Below, one piece after another: positions 16,101 to 26,549 of a stretch of DNA of 64,000 nt. Position numbers and translations under genes: made by a program. This DNA is from Oscheius tipulae. Its lineage: Eukaryota > Nematoda > Chromadorea > Rhabditida > Rhabditidae. The notes under the pieces were generated by a model. That model did not search any database and had not been told where the DNA came from. It was given only the letters and a program-made list of their open reading frames with translations. The stretch is from contig JASJZH010000001.1 of NCBI GenBank assembly GCA_037178975.1, positions 4,092,001-4,156,000 on the forward strand, read 5' to 3'. Positions within the stretch are counted from its first letter, which is position 1. Each line of letters begins with the position of its first letter.

Positions 16101-16801
16101 GTCAAGGAATTTGTCACCAACAGCACCGGTACCAATGTCTGGATCACGATGGAAGACAGCGCACGAATCTATTGTTACGATGTTGAACGACGGCAGGCCG
16201 TGGCCTCGTTAGATATTCGAAAAGTGATGCCTGGAAGTGAAACGATCTTGACTTTGGACGAGGATGTGGCATCCAACACTGCCGTCACGACCATCTGCCT
16301 TCTGGAAAAGGCCGACAGATCGCAGCTGTACATAGGCTCCAGTAAGGGTCTTCTAATTGTCGCCCTTGCGATTGGATTGCAACCCATCTCTGCATGTCGT
16401 CCCTTCGCTGGAGAAGTCGTTTCCCTGTGTGCTGTCGAGGGATCGGTCAAGGATGATGATGGGAGTGTCAAATGTAAGCAACTTTTTTCGATTCACCCCT
16501 TCTTTCACTTCACAGCAAGTTGGCGAGAGATATTATATTTGCGTTGAATCTAGAAATACAATTTTCAGTCAGAAGCAACCTCTCCACGACCTCTACTGAA
16601 AGCGGCCTTAGCTGGGTCCGAGAACGCGTCAGTGAGACAGTTGACCGGTTCCGCAGTGCCACAAGTATTAGCTTCCACCCGCCGACCGTAGTTGCCAGCA
16701 TCGGCAAGAGTTTTCGTAGTCTTTCGCACCGTTTTGTTTTCGAAACCACTCTCTCCAACTCTTTCAGTGCCGTCATTTGGACGACTGAGGACTGGGAATA
16801 A
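7161..16801 (+). CDS. lrk-1: Leucine-rich repeat kinase (LRRK/LRK-1)
   Basis: Large ROCO-family serine/threonine kinase that in animals acts in vesicle traffic and neuronal polarity. I resolve 30 exons, all in phase, giving 2368 aa (2356 if 12605-12640 is a 36-nt intron); the C. elegans protein is similar in size. Order of domains: ankyrin repeats (about 1-520), leucine-rich repeats (about 560-900), ROC GTPase from about 950 with P-loop GGDVVGKTT and WDFCGQREYY, COR (about 1150-1600), kinase with glycine loop GRGAFGF (about 1678), VAQKM lysine, YRDMKSEN (about 1823) and the LRRK-type DYG in place of DFG (about 1854), then a C-terminal propeller region. Largest exons are 9338-9902, 10950-11843 and 12460-13225; the last is 16569-16801. 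Intron 10111-10758 is filled with repeats. Catalytic residues all look intact. Confidence 0.96.
10176..10392. repeat. Long fold-back inverted repeat in an lrk-1 intron
   Basis: The left arm (about 10176-10271) and right arm (about 10292-10392) are near-perfect reverse complements: both outer ends read as CTTACA/TGTAAG followed by a poly-A/T run, and the inner ends meet at CAGATTTTCAG / CTGAAAATCTG around a loop of about 20 bases. Arms are about 95 bases with a few mismatches and one small length change. No open frame lies between them, so this is a non-autonomous element (MITE or fold-back type) or a recent inverted duplication. It lies wholly in the intron between lrk-1 exons 9941-10110 and 10759-10905. 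Confidence 0.85.
10436..10670 (+). repeat. Dispersed repeat, copy 1 (in lrk-1 intron)
   Basis: Member of a family with four copies in the window. Shared landmarks in order: CAGGCGGCTTCGCCGCTTC (self-complementary around TTC), a CACAGCTGGCTTGTC-like segment, CTTGACATGAAATGACTTG, a CAGACAGACGGACG-type track, and CACCATTGCGCTTCAGTAA. No coding potential is evident. It follows directly on the fold-back repeat in the same intron. Confidence 0.8.
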
Positions 16802-16973
16802 TATATTTATAGAGTTCTTGCCATGACCACCCGTCTTTCTAGTCAATTCCAAAGCATTTTGAGCTTGAGATTATCTCATAATATTCCAAAAACAAGACCT
16901 GTGATACGTGTATAAAGCATTTAAAGCAAGTTTATACCCGACAAATTGAGATTCAGGGGAAAGTGAAAGAGAG

Positions 16974-19792
16974 TTAGACGACTTCTGCCGCGGGCTTAGA
17001 ATTCTTCCTCGCGGCTATTATTCGTTCGGTACATTGGTAGAAGATGTAGACGGCAATGGTGTAGACTATCAACATAGCTTCTAAGAGGAAAGTAATAAAT
17101 ATAATAGACACATACCTATGATAAAGACGAACATGAGCCATTGGAGGAACTCTGCCGTGCTCATGCCTTCGACAGTGACGTAGAGAAGGATGGAGAGACC
17201 GAGAAGAGTCACACTGGAAAGCTTTTCATTGAATCTTTTTTTCACAAAGGTCTTATGATCTTGACTCTGGCCGAGTCAACAAGTCTAAGTGATCGTACCT
17301 GAACAGGAAGCCGCCGCCGAGAAGAAAGATATCGGAAATGAGATGAGGGATGAAAAAGTTCCGAGCCCCGATGCACATTCCAGGTAGGCAGGCCAAGACT
17401 GTCAGCAGCTGAAAGTGACGGTCTGATTGGAGAGAAAGTTAAGAATACCTGAAAGCCGCACCACGTGTCGAAAAGAGTCCTAACCAGACAGAGAGCGTTG
17501 GAAGTGAAGGAGCGAAGCTCATCTCTGAACCTGGCGTTCTGTTCCTCATCATCTAGTTCGGATTCTTTTGTAGGGGCAGCAGTCGCTCTATAGGTCAGAT
17601 CCGTGATTCCAGCATCAATGGCAGCATCTCTGCTTCTATCGAAGCCGTGCTTTACTTTTTTCGCTGGCTCGGGAATGTAGTATTCTCGGGATTCCTGTCA
17701 GAAAACTATATAGTCTAGCAGTATAAGTCACCTCCTCTTCGTAGTCCCTAGGTGCATAGCCTTCCTTCCTAGCCAGCTGGGCCAAAGTACTGTCCAATGG
17801 CCTCTTTCCCTCTTCGATGACCGTCTCGTAATAGATTGCTACTGGCTGGTACGTGGTCGGGAAACGCTCTCCCTCTCTGGGAATCTTGTTCTCTGGCCGC
17901 AGTGCCACGACTGGAGGCGCCATCGTTGTTGTCTCTCGGGTTTTCGACCAGGTTGTAGCCTAAACATTTGGTGTTTTGTAGACAATAAGCACTAGAATCT
18001 GATTCTTACAATAGAAAAGTGGTCAAAGAGCTGGAAAAGCTAGCAAACAGGACAGAAATATACCTTGGAGGCGTAGAACTCCTTCCTCGGATCGTGTGTG
18101 ACTTCCTGTTGCTTCTTTCTTGGTTGAGGAAGAGCGTCGATGAACTGGGATATGGCCTGAATTGTTCTCTTTACCGAGACTACTATATGTTTTACCGTAT
18201 CCTGTCTGGTCATCTCTGTCGTCTTGACCTGCATCGCATGGGTCGTGTAGTTCATCTCGTTCATCTGCCACATCAGTTTCGTCTCTTCCGACAGCTTAAT
18301 CCCATTTTTCGGCCTCTTTGTGGCCTTGTTCATCGGATAGTTCCGAATGTGCCCTTTATTCACGTCCTTTCTGTCCTGATGTTCCACCCCGCCTTCCAGA
18401 AACTTCCGCGGTCTTTGAGTAGGCTCCGGTCCACCGACCGAGTTCATCAAATGTCTCGGACTCTTGGTCTGCTCCGTAACGACTGAAAAAATGTCAAGTG
18501 AGTAAGAAATAATCAATACCTCTATTGGTCATCTGTTCCAGAAGCCTCTGTTTTTTTCTTCCAAGACCCTTTTTCCTCTTGGTCGTCGGTTCGGGTGTAG
18601 GGGCCGGTGTCGTCTTATTCTTTTTCTTTCTTCCCTTCCCCTTCTTCTTTTTCTTCGACTTCGCCGAGGCCACAGTCGACATAAGATCCTGAACAAATAG
18701 TTGTCAGTAAGGGACATAATATCACAAGATTCATGTCTTCCCCAAAAACTATAAAAGCTACAATAGAAACGTGATACAAAATTAGCCTCTTCACAAAACT
18801 TACTTGCAATGCTGCACGAACTTTGCAGCATATCGGTTAGCGCTCCGATTACAAATTCAAAATTTTCTGTTTCGATTCCCACAGTCAACACAAATTTTTG
18901 CCTTGTCATAAAACACAGAAAAAAAACCTCTTTTACACATGTCCCTCATTTAAACAACTTACATCGTGTATTGGCGGAGCATTTCTGCTCTGGATTGGAG
19001 AGATGTAGATCATTGGCTCTTCTGAACTGTCGCCCTGAGGAACACGATTGACTTCCTCCACTCGCTGTCGAATAGTTTTCATCCGAATTGGAGCGCTGGA
19101 ATTCAGAGAAGGTAGTTCCTAGAAAAGTGAATAGAATAGGAAATAAGTTATGTTACCTGAAGATTAGTCATAGTGACCATCGTGGTCAGGGCTCGATGTT
19201 GACTGCTTCCCAGAACAGGATGATGCTTTGTCAAGGGCTGACTCTGTTTTTGAAGGAATTCATCAAGTTCGGGAGTGCGTTTCTGTCTGTCCTGGTAGAT
19301 GTAATCTCCCATTCGAAGCATCTGACAGCCAAAGTCGAAAATCTCGTATTCTGAAGAACGACAATGATTTGCGATATTTGGTCACGCGTCGTGAACCCAC
19401 TTTTCGGGCAAGAAGGCTTCATTTTTCAGCTAATTGTAAGTGAAGTTCTACAATTATGTAGAACAGACTAAAGGCTACAACTTTGCAGAGAACGTGAATT
19501 CCTCGAATTCTTTTCTGAGAGAGTAAATGATCATAGGTGAGCCGGTACTGTACGATCGGAACATGATGCAAAACATTTTAGGTCCACGAAATGCCTCTCA
19601 TTTCATGTTCTTCAGAAATATAGAATTTGATTAGCTCTGCATTCTTGTAAAACATTGCTAACAAAAAGCAAGAAAACGACTCCTTGGGTTCGAAACTAAA
19701 GTTAATATGATGAGCTTACCTCTATAAAGCCATCCAGTCAAGAGAAGACATTTAATTATGAGGATGAGAGTCAACAGTAGAGACGGATTCAT
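16974..19792 (-). CDS. Unrecognised 599-aa multi-pass membrane protein
   Basis: I do not recognise this family. Ten exons in phase: 19792-19720 (start), 19350-19157, 19118-18963, 18688-18520, 18482-18064, 17959-17732, 17694-17449, 17408-17299, 17213-17116 and 17080-16974, totalling 599 residues. The N-terminus (MNPSLLLTLILIIKCLLL) is a signal anchor or membrane segment. Residues about 140-200 are very lysine-rich (runs such as KSKKKKKGKGRKKK) with a TPAPTPEPT stretch. The last 150 residues hold three or four hydrophobic segments (for example LLTVLACLPGMCIGA and EAMLIVYTIAVYIFY), ending in KPAAEVV. The protein could be nematode-specific. Its 3' end is about 170 bases from that of lrk-1, with which it converges. 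The exon chain is well supported by phase and codon use; the function is unknown. Confidence 0.75.
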
Positions 19793-22700
19793 GTAGCACA
19801 CTTTCGTTGACCTCTTATTCCTTAAAAACTTAAAGACCTACAACCCGCCTACTCTTTCCGCAAAATGGCGCCAGCATTGAGGTCAATGATTTGCTGCTTG
19901 CCTACAGGGGCTGTGGCCAACTGGTCCATCGAGTATTCCTTGCTCAGCCCTTCCATATTTTACATCATTTTCGGAGCTGAAATTTAAAGGAGCAGCTGAG
20001 AGCGAGAAGAGGCTTGTTGAGCCAGAAGAAACAATAGCGAGAGAGGCGCGTGGAATAGTAGAGACGTCTTCGAGAAAAGAGGGGGAGAGTAAAAGAATCT
20101 TGGGGGCCGAGACCGTGTAATATAATCCTGTTAGCTTTTAGTCTTTCATGGCAAAAAGAAACATGTCAACATTGGAAGAACAATTTCTTCTTCTTCCTTA
20201 CTTTTCAAAATTCTATTTGGAAGTTGAAAGGCTCTAGAAGAACTGGAAGAGTGGGAGAAGGAAGGCTCAATTAAAATATGTATTTTGAGTTGTGACGCAA
20301 GAAGAGGGAGCTTTGAATAATTAAAACAAAAGAGTTCTCGGCCATTGTGTATGTGTGTTGTTCGAAGCGTCTTTCCTTTGGCACACTTTTTGTCATTCTC
20401 CCGGGGACCGAGGTCCAGTAGAAGAATCCAGTGCTTCTATTACAGAATAAGAAATTCGAAGCGGAATCTTTCCAAAACTTTTTCTTATATTGTAGCTTTG
20501 GAGGATACTGTCAGCCTGTTGCTTGAACCATGGTGGGGACTCTAGCTGATAGTAAGCTTATAGTATCCTTATGATTCTCGTAACATGTCTGTTCAGCATG
20601 ACTTACCAAAAATGACCAGACTAGAGCTGCCCAGATCGGAACAGGTCGACATGGGCTAGAAAGAGACACTGGAAGAAAGAAACATGTTGACAGAAGTAGA
20701 ACCATTCCAGGTTGCTATAGATAAGCTAAAGAGTTTGACTGGCCTTGGTCAATAAAGGAAAATGGCAGACTCAGAATAAAACAAGTCAGACTGAACAGAA
20801 AAGGATAGACAGTTTGGCAGATCAAGAGTATAAATGGATGAAAAGGTTGTCAAGTTGTGGTGATAGATATGAGAAGACAGAACAAAATAAAAAAGAGTCG
20901 AAAAGTGCAAAAGGCTGCTGAAAGCTAGTAAAGAGAGGGTCAAGAGACAAAACAAGCGAACTCTCGGTGGTCCCTCGAGAGACCGAGAATGAAGATCAGC
21001 TGTTCCTCACTCGGTTATTAATAACCAGTCCCTGAATATTTCGCTGTTTTGGACCAGGTGCAGAACTACACTCCGGCCTAATGAGAAAGGAATAGAAGTT
21101 CTGACCGGAAGTAGTAAAACAAGACTCGAGCAATTCCAAGAAGGGGAAGGTAATTTAGGGGGAATATGAGAGAATAGGGAATCATGCTCGAATAACTCGG
21201 TTTGGACAGAGACAATAGGGCGCGAGAAGGAGCCCGAAATTACTAATAGTTAGAAGCCAATAGGTCTCCATATTTTCGATCTAAAGGGAGAGAGAGGCGT
21301 GAACTGGTACGGGTAATCCCAAACCTGATCACAAAACATCCACTGACGGGAGTGTCTAATAAAGAGCCGCACAAGAGGTAAACAGTCGAAGGAATTGGGT
21401 CAATTTGATGACTGAGAGAGAGAGAGAGAGAGAGTTATACCAGTGCGTATCCAAAAAGGGATGGGGCGAGTTTGAAATTCGAGTCCTCATAGTCGAGAGG
21501 GGGCGAGAATTCATTAGAGTAGCCACAACGGAAATCTTTCTCCCGAAATCTGAAACTGAGTGTAAGCGGCTTCCGGAAGAGAGAGGTGCGGATAGCCGTG
21601 GGAGATGAGCGATATATTGTCAATCAGAACACACAAACAGGAATTGAGGTAAAGGGAAATATTGACGGGACCCGAAACTCAAGAAATTGAGCTGGTTCAA
21701 TACTTGGACGCCAACCTCTTAATTCTGTTCACTATGTTTTCGGAACCAATTTGCAAAACTGTATGCAAGACTATAAAACTAAGCTCAATTTCGGATCCCT
21801 TGATTTTGAAAAGGAATGTCTAATCGCCTGTCCAGTTGACAATCGAAAGTCAGATTCTCTCAATGCGTAAACCGAACTGCCGGCGCGGGTAAAATACAAA
21901 AGAGCAATTAGGGGGATTGAGCTGAATACCTTATGAGGCCGGGGTCCGAACACGATTCCGGCACCCTAGCCCAGAAACAATTAGAGTGTCGAATTTCGAC
22001 GCCTTTAATGACAGTTTTTCATGCATGGCAGCTTGTGAATCGGCCCCGGGCCATCCGATGGCAAGGACAGAAGTTGTTTATATGCAGAAGAAGACCGGAC
22101 AAATTAAAATGCGCCGGCGAGAGTGACCGGATTTGAACGAGATTTACATGCAAACTGTGGGAGGAGGCTCGATCCGGGCCATCCCTTTTTTCAGAAATGA
22201 CTTCTGAATAGGGAGAGCAGATGAAAAGGCACACGGACTGATTAATCATTGGGCTGACATGCTTCACAGAGAGAGAATCCGGTGAAGTGTCACCTCGATT
22301 CTCGAAATCCAGAGCAAGAGAGACGTTATTAGGGCAGCGGGACACACTACCTAACGAGGTTCAGAAAAGCGGTCATCGGATTTGTAATGCACACCAGAGG
22401 GAGGATAGCTCGCTGCAGTAGGTCTTAATTTTTGGGAACGAATAGGCAACATTAGTTTGGTTGATTTCTGACTGGAATAGTGAAGCTCTCGTTCAATCTA
22501 CCCGAAGAGAAAGAGTACTTGTGTGCTACACCGAAAGCATTTTCCTCTAGACACTAATTGCAATTACAAATATGTAAAAGAAACTTTTATTAGCGCAACT
22601 CAAGATGAAGAAGTTAAGAAAATCATAAAACTTTGAAACTGCAAGTAATTACAAATACTTTTGCGGAACCGTGTTTAATTAAAAGACCGTTCCGTGTAGT

Positions 22701-22898
22701 GTACTATACACGAACAGAGAAAAGGATTTAAACCAGCTTACTCACAAAAACCGGCTTCCTCCCAGTTTTGACAGATCTTGACAGGACCCTATCAAACGAT
22801 TCTCTGAATAGCAGGATATTCAGCCAACGATGTGCCTACACGATAGTGATCAAGCTTTACTCTAAACTATGTATTCAGCAAGTTTCAAAGATCCAATA
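19793..22898. other. Gene-free purine-rich stretch
   Basis: About 3.1 kb with no supported gene. The plus strand is rich in GA-type sequence, notably around 19985-20100, 20750-20960 and 21150-21300, with a short GA microsatellite at 21416-21434. Open frames are short with irregular codon use. Promoters of the two flanking minus-strand genes may lie at its edges. Confidence 0.5.
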
Positions 22899-23376
22899 TC
22901 AGTTTCTCCCTTCTTCATCTTCCTGTTTCCTCCGGTTGATCTGACATTCGCCCAAAGTCATGATATTGTCCCGGACAACTGAAAAAGTGTTACTTTCATT
23001 TTTGAGCCACTTACACTGTTGCAAGTCGATAAATCTGGTCTCTATAGTGTCAACGTTTTTTGATGAGGAGAGAAAAGAGTTCTTGTCCTCCCCTGACATA
23101 GTCTCCTGCTTCTCCACCATAGCCGACTGCAACCTCCCCCGTAGACGATGGAACTCCTGGATCAGTTTCTGCAGTCTCGAAATCTTGTCATTGATTGCCG
23201 CTTTGGTTTCTTGAATCTTCTGTAATAGCAGGTACTTGGCTGAGATCCAAACTCACCTTGTTATATTCGTCGACAAGACCCAATTTTCGGTCTCGGCATC
23301 GCTGTTGGTTCTTCCTCAGCCGATCGAGCTCCTTGGCGTCCTTCTCGTTCACCGGAGTTCTTCGGCTGCGACCCAT
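22899..23376 (-). CDS. Small basic/coiled-coil protein, paralogue A
   Basis: 134 residues from exons 23376-23257, 23219-23015 and 22978-22899. The N-terminus reads MGRSRRTPVNEKDAKEL, followed by RLRKNQQRCRDRKL, then a heptad-like coiled coil to about residue 110. The basic block resembles the DNA-contacting part of a bZIP factor (basic residues around an asparagine, then Cys-Arg), but the spacing from the asparagine is shorter than the bZIP consensus, so DNA binding is only a possibility. The gene at 26550-27346 starts MGRIRRIPKDDKEAKEL and has the same block and an intron at the same place (after K-K or K before the coiled coil differs slightly), so the two are clearly paralogues. No other family is recognised. 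Confidence 0.75.
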
Positions 23377-23519
23377 CGGGAGTGAGAAAATGGAAGGAAA
23401 GCGGAAAGAGATAAGAAATGGGGTGAGGGAAAGCAGATAAGCTTGCATAGTCTGGCAAAAGTTTCTCATAGATCTAGAGAATGAGAATGTTCTTTTTGAC
23501 TGGCGACTTTGGTAATTGG

Positions 23520-23570
23520 ACAATGCTCCGCCGCAGATTTCATCATGAACAATGCTCCGCCGCAGATTTC
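23520..23570. repeat. Direct duplication of 22 bases
   Basis: The 22-base segment beginning ACAATGCTCCGCCG occurs at 23520-23541 and again at 23549-23570, identical in both, with seven bases between. It lies upstream of paralogue A (minus strand) and might duplicate a promoter element, but this is inference. Confidence 0.8.
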
Positions 23571-23827
23571 TCACTGCTTGACATAGCATGACGTATTCGG
23601 TCTTATCTTGAAGTTTTCGAGAAGAAAAATCGGTTGAAAACACTTACGTGGCCAGTACAAGTCCTCAGACAGAAAATCAAAATCTGTGCGGCGTCCTCCT
23701 TGTTCTTGGAGCCGAGATTTTGTGATAAATGAGTGTGGACTTTTTGTCAAGTGTTAACCCAGATTAGAGTTGATAAGACGAGTTAGAGAAGAGAGCTAAA
23801 CAGGTCCAAAGGGTACTGGGTCGCTTC

Positions 23828-23925
23828 GCCATTTAATTTTCACCATTTGCAATGTTTTGCAAAGTTGTAGCTTTCGAACTGGGCTATAAGTTCGCAGAAC
23901 ATTACAAATAGTGAAAATTAAACTT
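23828..23925. repeat. Palindromic element with about 40-bp arms
   Basis: Left arm 23830-23868 and right arm about 23886-23925 are reverse complements with a few mismatches: TTTAATTTTCACCATTTG on the left matches TTTAATTTTCACTATTTG read on the other strand from the right end. The inner part carries the TGCAAAGTTGTAG motif of the small-hairpin family seen elsewhere. The element lies between two divergent genes and has no open frame. Confidence 0.75.
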
Positions 23926-24184
23926 TGCTCCCGAAAGATTTACGTGAGATTATCTGAAAGAAGTGGCAATGTTCGCACCCGTACCGACTTGACATGACTT
24001 TGAACCCCCATTATAAGTGCTACGGGTTTTTTTTCTTCAGGTAAACCTTTTTTTTGGATAGGTTTCGTTCTTCTAATCGGTCCTTTTACTTATTTACGTA
24101 GTCACGTACCCTGTCTTGTCAAACGCCATAATTCAAAAGTCTCTCCGACTCTCTAGCCTTATCAGACTTCCAGCTCCTTTAAAA

Positions 24185-25808
24185 ATGTATGATGACGAAG
24201 AAACAACGCTAATAGTCGAATGTTGTGTCTGTTTCAATGCCTTCTGTAAGTTTCCCTTTCATTTTTTTCAATTACTCTTTCATTCTCAGCCGAAGACCAA
24301 GGCTCTCGACCAGTTGTCCGAATGTGCGGACATTCGTGTTGCGAGAACTGTGCGAAACGCATAACCAAGTGAGAAGATCGAGTCAATTTCTCAAAAGTTG
24401 CACTTCCAGCAAATGTCCGAAATGTCAGGCAGCGTTCACGCCGAAACGAGGAGTAAAAATGGCCATCAATTGGCAGTTACTAGGTATTACACTATCTTTG
24501 GAAAATTTTGGTTGCAGATCAGATCAGGAACCAAGTCGAGATGGAAAGACGGTTTCTGGAGATGAGAAAAGATTGTGACAAGAAGGAGACGGAAGTCACT
24601 CAACTGAAGGAGAAGGCTCTAATAGCAGAGGGTTATGAGCAGGCATGTGCTAAATTTCTTCCTCGTTTTTTTTTGGGATCAAACAACCATTCTCTTGTTT
24701 TGTGGCGTACTATAAAGTTGTGGGGTGTGCCCAGTACTACAACGTTGCAGGACACCGGAAATTCTGAAAATAACTTCTTCAAATTTCCAGGGTCTGAAGT
24801 GCAAAGAATGTAAGTACCCGATGAAGGACGGCTTCTTCTGTTTCACCTGTCTGGGTCGAAGCCAGGAACAGGTCGAAGGAATGGATGAGACGAGACTGAG
24901 AACAGTAAGTGGTCACATGAATAGAATCAATAAGAAGTACAGATCATTGCACAAGCCCTATGCGGAGGATGTCTGAAGAAGCACGAAAAATTGAGCCATG
25001 TCACCGGGGAACTGGAAGAAATCAAGGTGAGCTCCAACGTTTCCCTTCATTTTTTTGTCATTAGAAAAAACACCAGTTGAAGAGATTCAAAGTCAATGTG
25101 GAAGAGAAGAGCGAAAAGATAGCTGACAATGTCGGAACCCTGAAGACGGTGATGAGCAGGGTGGAGCAACTTCTAGTCAACATGCGAGCTGTGAGTTTTT
25201 CTGTCAGAGTATGACATGTAATTGGCAGAAAATGGAAGTGACATGTGAAACAGTGGCCGTCGACGCCGAGAGTCATGTCGGAAGGATGGAGGAGAGACTC
25301 CTCCGTGATCTCAATATTCTCTGCAGCACCACAGACGAAATGGTCACCAAGGGATATTTCCTGAAGCAACAGATCGAGGTACTGAACAGTTATGCGTCTA
25401 AATAGTCAAGCAGGATGTGATTACAAGTGCCGGATCCATAGCTGATGTATCGGCGATAGAGGACAGACTTGAGGGAGGCTGGGAGGAATTTGACGAACCG
25501 CGACCGCTAGATCTTTGTGAGGACAAAATCGATTACTATTTAACTCCACAATCGGACATACTTCAGCCTGTGGTAAGTTTTCAGTTGGTCAGTTTCAGAG
25601 AGATAAATGGGTTGATGGAGGAATCTCCTTCTGACTGGCATCTTCATAAGTTCAATCCGAAAACAAAAGCCCTGTTTAGACCGAAGAAGAGCCCTGCTGC
25701 AGCAAAGACTTGAAAGTGAAAGAAGAAATAGTGACCCCGGAAGCTCCCAAGGAGAAAAAGTTTCGTGTCAAACGACGAAAAGTTACAATCTCATCAGATG
25801 AAGAATAA
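24185..25808 (+). CDS. RING finger and coiled-coil protein
   Basis: 367 residues from ten exons: 24185-24245, 24290-24368, 24410-24483, 24518-24642, 24791-24904, 24943-25026, 25065-25190, 25229-25378, 25411-25572 and 25680-25808. Residues about 12-55 form a RING-HC finger: CCVC, then CGHSCCENC, then CPKC. A second cysteine pair set (CKECKYPMKDGFFCFTC, later CGGCLKKH) follows, and the rest is predominantly coiled coil with an acidic middle and a basic tail ending VTISSDEE. A RING of this type suggests ubiquitin-ligase activity, as in TRIM-like proteins, but no named orthologue is recognised. Intron 24643-24790 begins GC, not GT, and contains a small hairpin repeat. Intron 25573-25679 is needed to keep the frame. 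The acceptor before 25411 is a tandem AAGCAG. Confidence 0.82.
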
Positions 25809-25904
25809 ATCCTTCACCCATAGTTTATTGCAGCTTCGAATCCTCTTGCGTCTCGGCCTCGCCCGGTTGTTCCTTCATTAGATTAGCCATTTTGGAGTTG
25901 GCTT

Positions 25905-26310
25905 TTGGGGCGCCAGAGGCTTCTTCTTCTTTCGACAGATCGAGAAGATCATCCTTTGCAGCTGGCGACTTTCCCGGTTTTGGCTGATCGCCAGTCGGAA
26001 TACAATTCAGTTCGCTCTTCTGGGCACCCTATGTCGGATCACAGCCTACGGTTTTTTTCAAAAGAGGAGGAGGAGCAGGCACTTGGAGAGTCACGTGTTT
26101 GTTATGATTAGGAGCGTCAAAGCTGTCCAGCAGGATGCGATTGTCTTCACGGCCCAGGTCTCGTTCCACAAGCCCGAGCCCGAGTCGTGTGTTCATCAAC
26201 GTGTTCAGAAGGTTTCAGACTTCCGAAGAACTTGCAGCGCTTGACGAAACAGTACATCGACTCGGAGCAGCACTTCGACACGCAATTGACAGTTTTTGGT
26301 TCTAATCTGA
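25905..26310 (+). pseudogene. Remnant resembling a TesB/ACOT8 acyl-CoA thioesterase
   Basis: From about 26110 one frame reads RSVKAVQQDAIVFTAQVSFH then KPEPES..HQ, which closely resembles the thioesterase II segment of peroxisomal ACOT8 and bacterial TesB (VKAVQ...IF..Q.SF, KPEP...HQ). The frame then breaks: a continuation P-K-N-L...YIDS is in another frame, and a stop codon precedes 26110. Only a fragment is visible, with no complete hot-dog domain, so I call it a decayed copy. On the opposite strand a long open stretch with good codon use also exists (stop at 25825-25827, about 25825-26190), which could instead be a real small gene converging on the RING gene. The two readings exclude each other; I favour the thioesterase remnant weakly. 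Confidence 0.35.
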
Positions 26311-26549
26311 ATGTTCGAGCATATCAATTTCAATACCCGAGACACGATTCCACCCAGATTTCTCCCAAATTTCGCCACCGCTCCACCAATTCCTCCTCTG
26401 AACCGCTCAATTTCTCCCCAGCAGTGCTTATCTATCCACATTCCGACCCAGTCAGCCGCCTCTTATAAACAAACTCTGGTTTCTCATTCTCCTTCTCTTT
26501 CTCTACTACCTTATTCTAACAACTTTACAACGGTTGTATTCGACAACAG

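Noticed and set aside
19670-19710. GGGTTCGAAAC, resembling a tRNA B box
   Set aside because: No matching A box or cloverleaf could be folded around it; it lies in the first intron of the 599-aa gene.
22680-22720. GTAGTGTACTATACACGAAC near-palindrome
   Set aside because: The self-complementary part is only a few bases each side and not repeated elsewhere; chance is likely.
25573-25713. Read-through end of the RING gene ending PKKSPAAAKT
   Set aside because: A 107-nt intron with good GTAAGT donor and GTTTAG acceptor joins in phase to a basic/acidic tail ending SSDEE, which continues the coding character to a stop; the read-through version ignores the strong donor.
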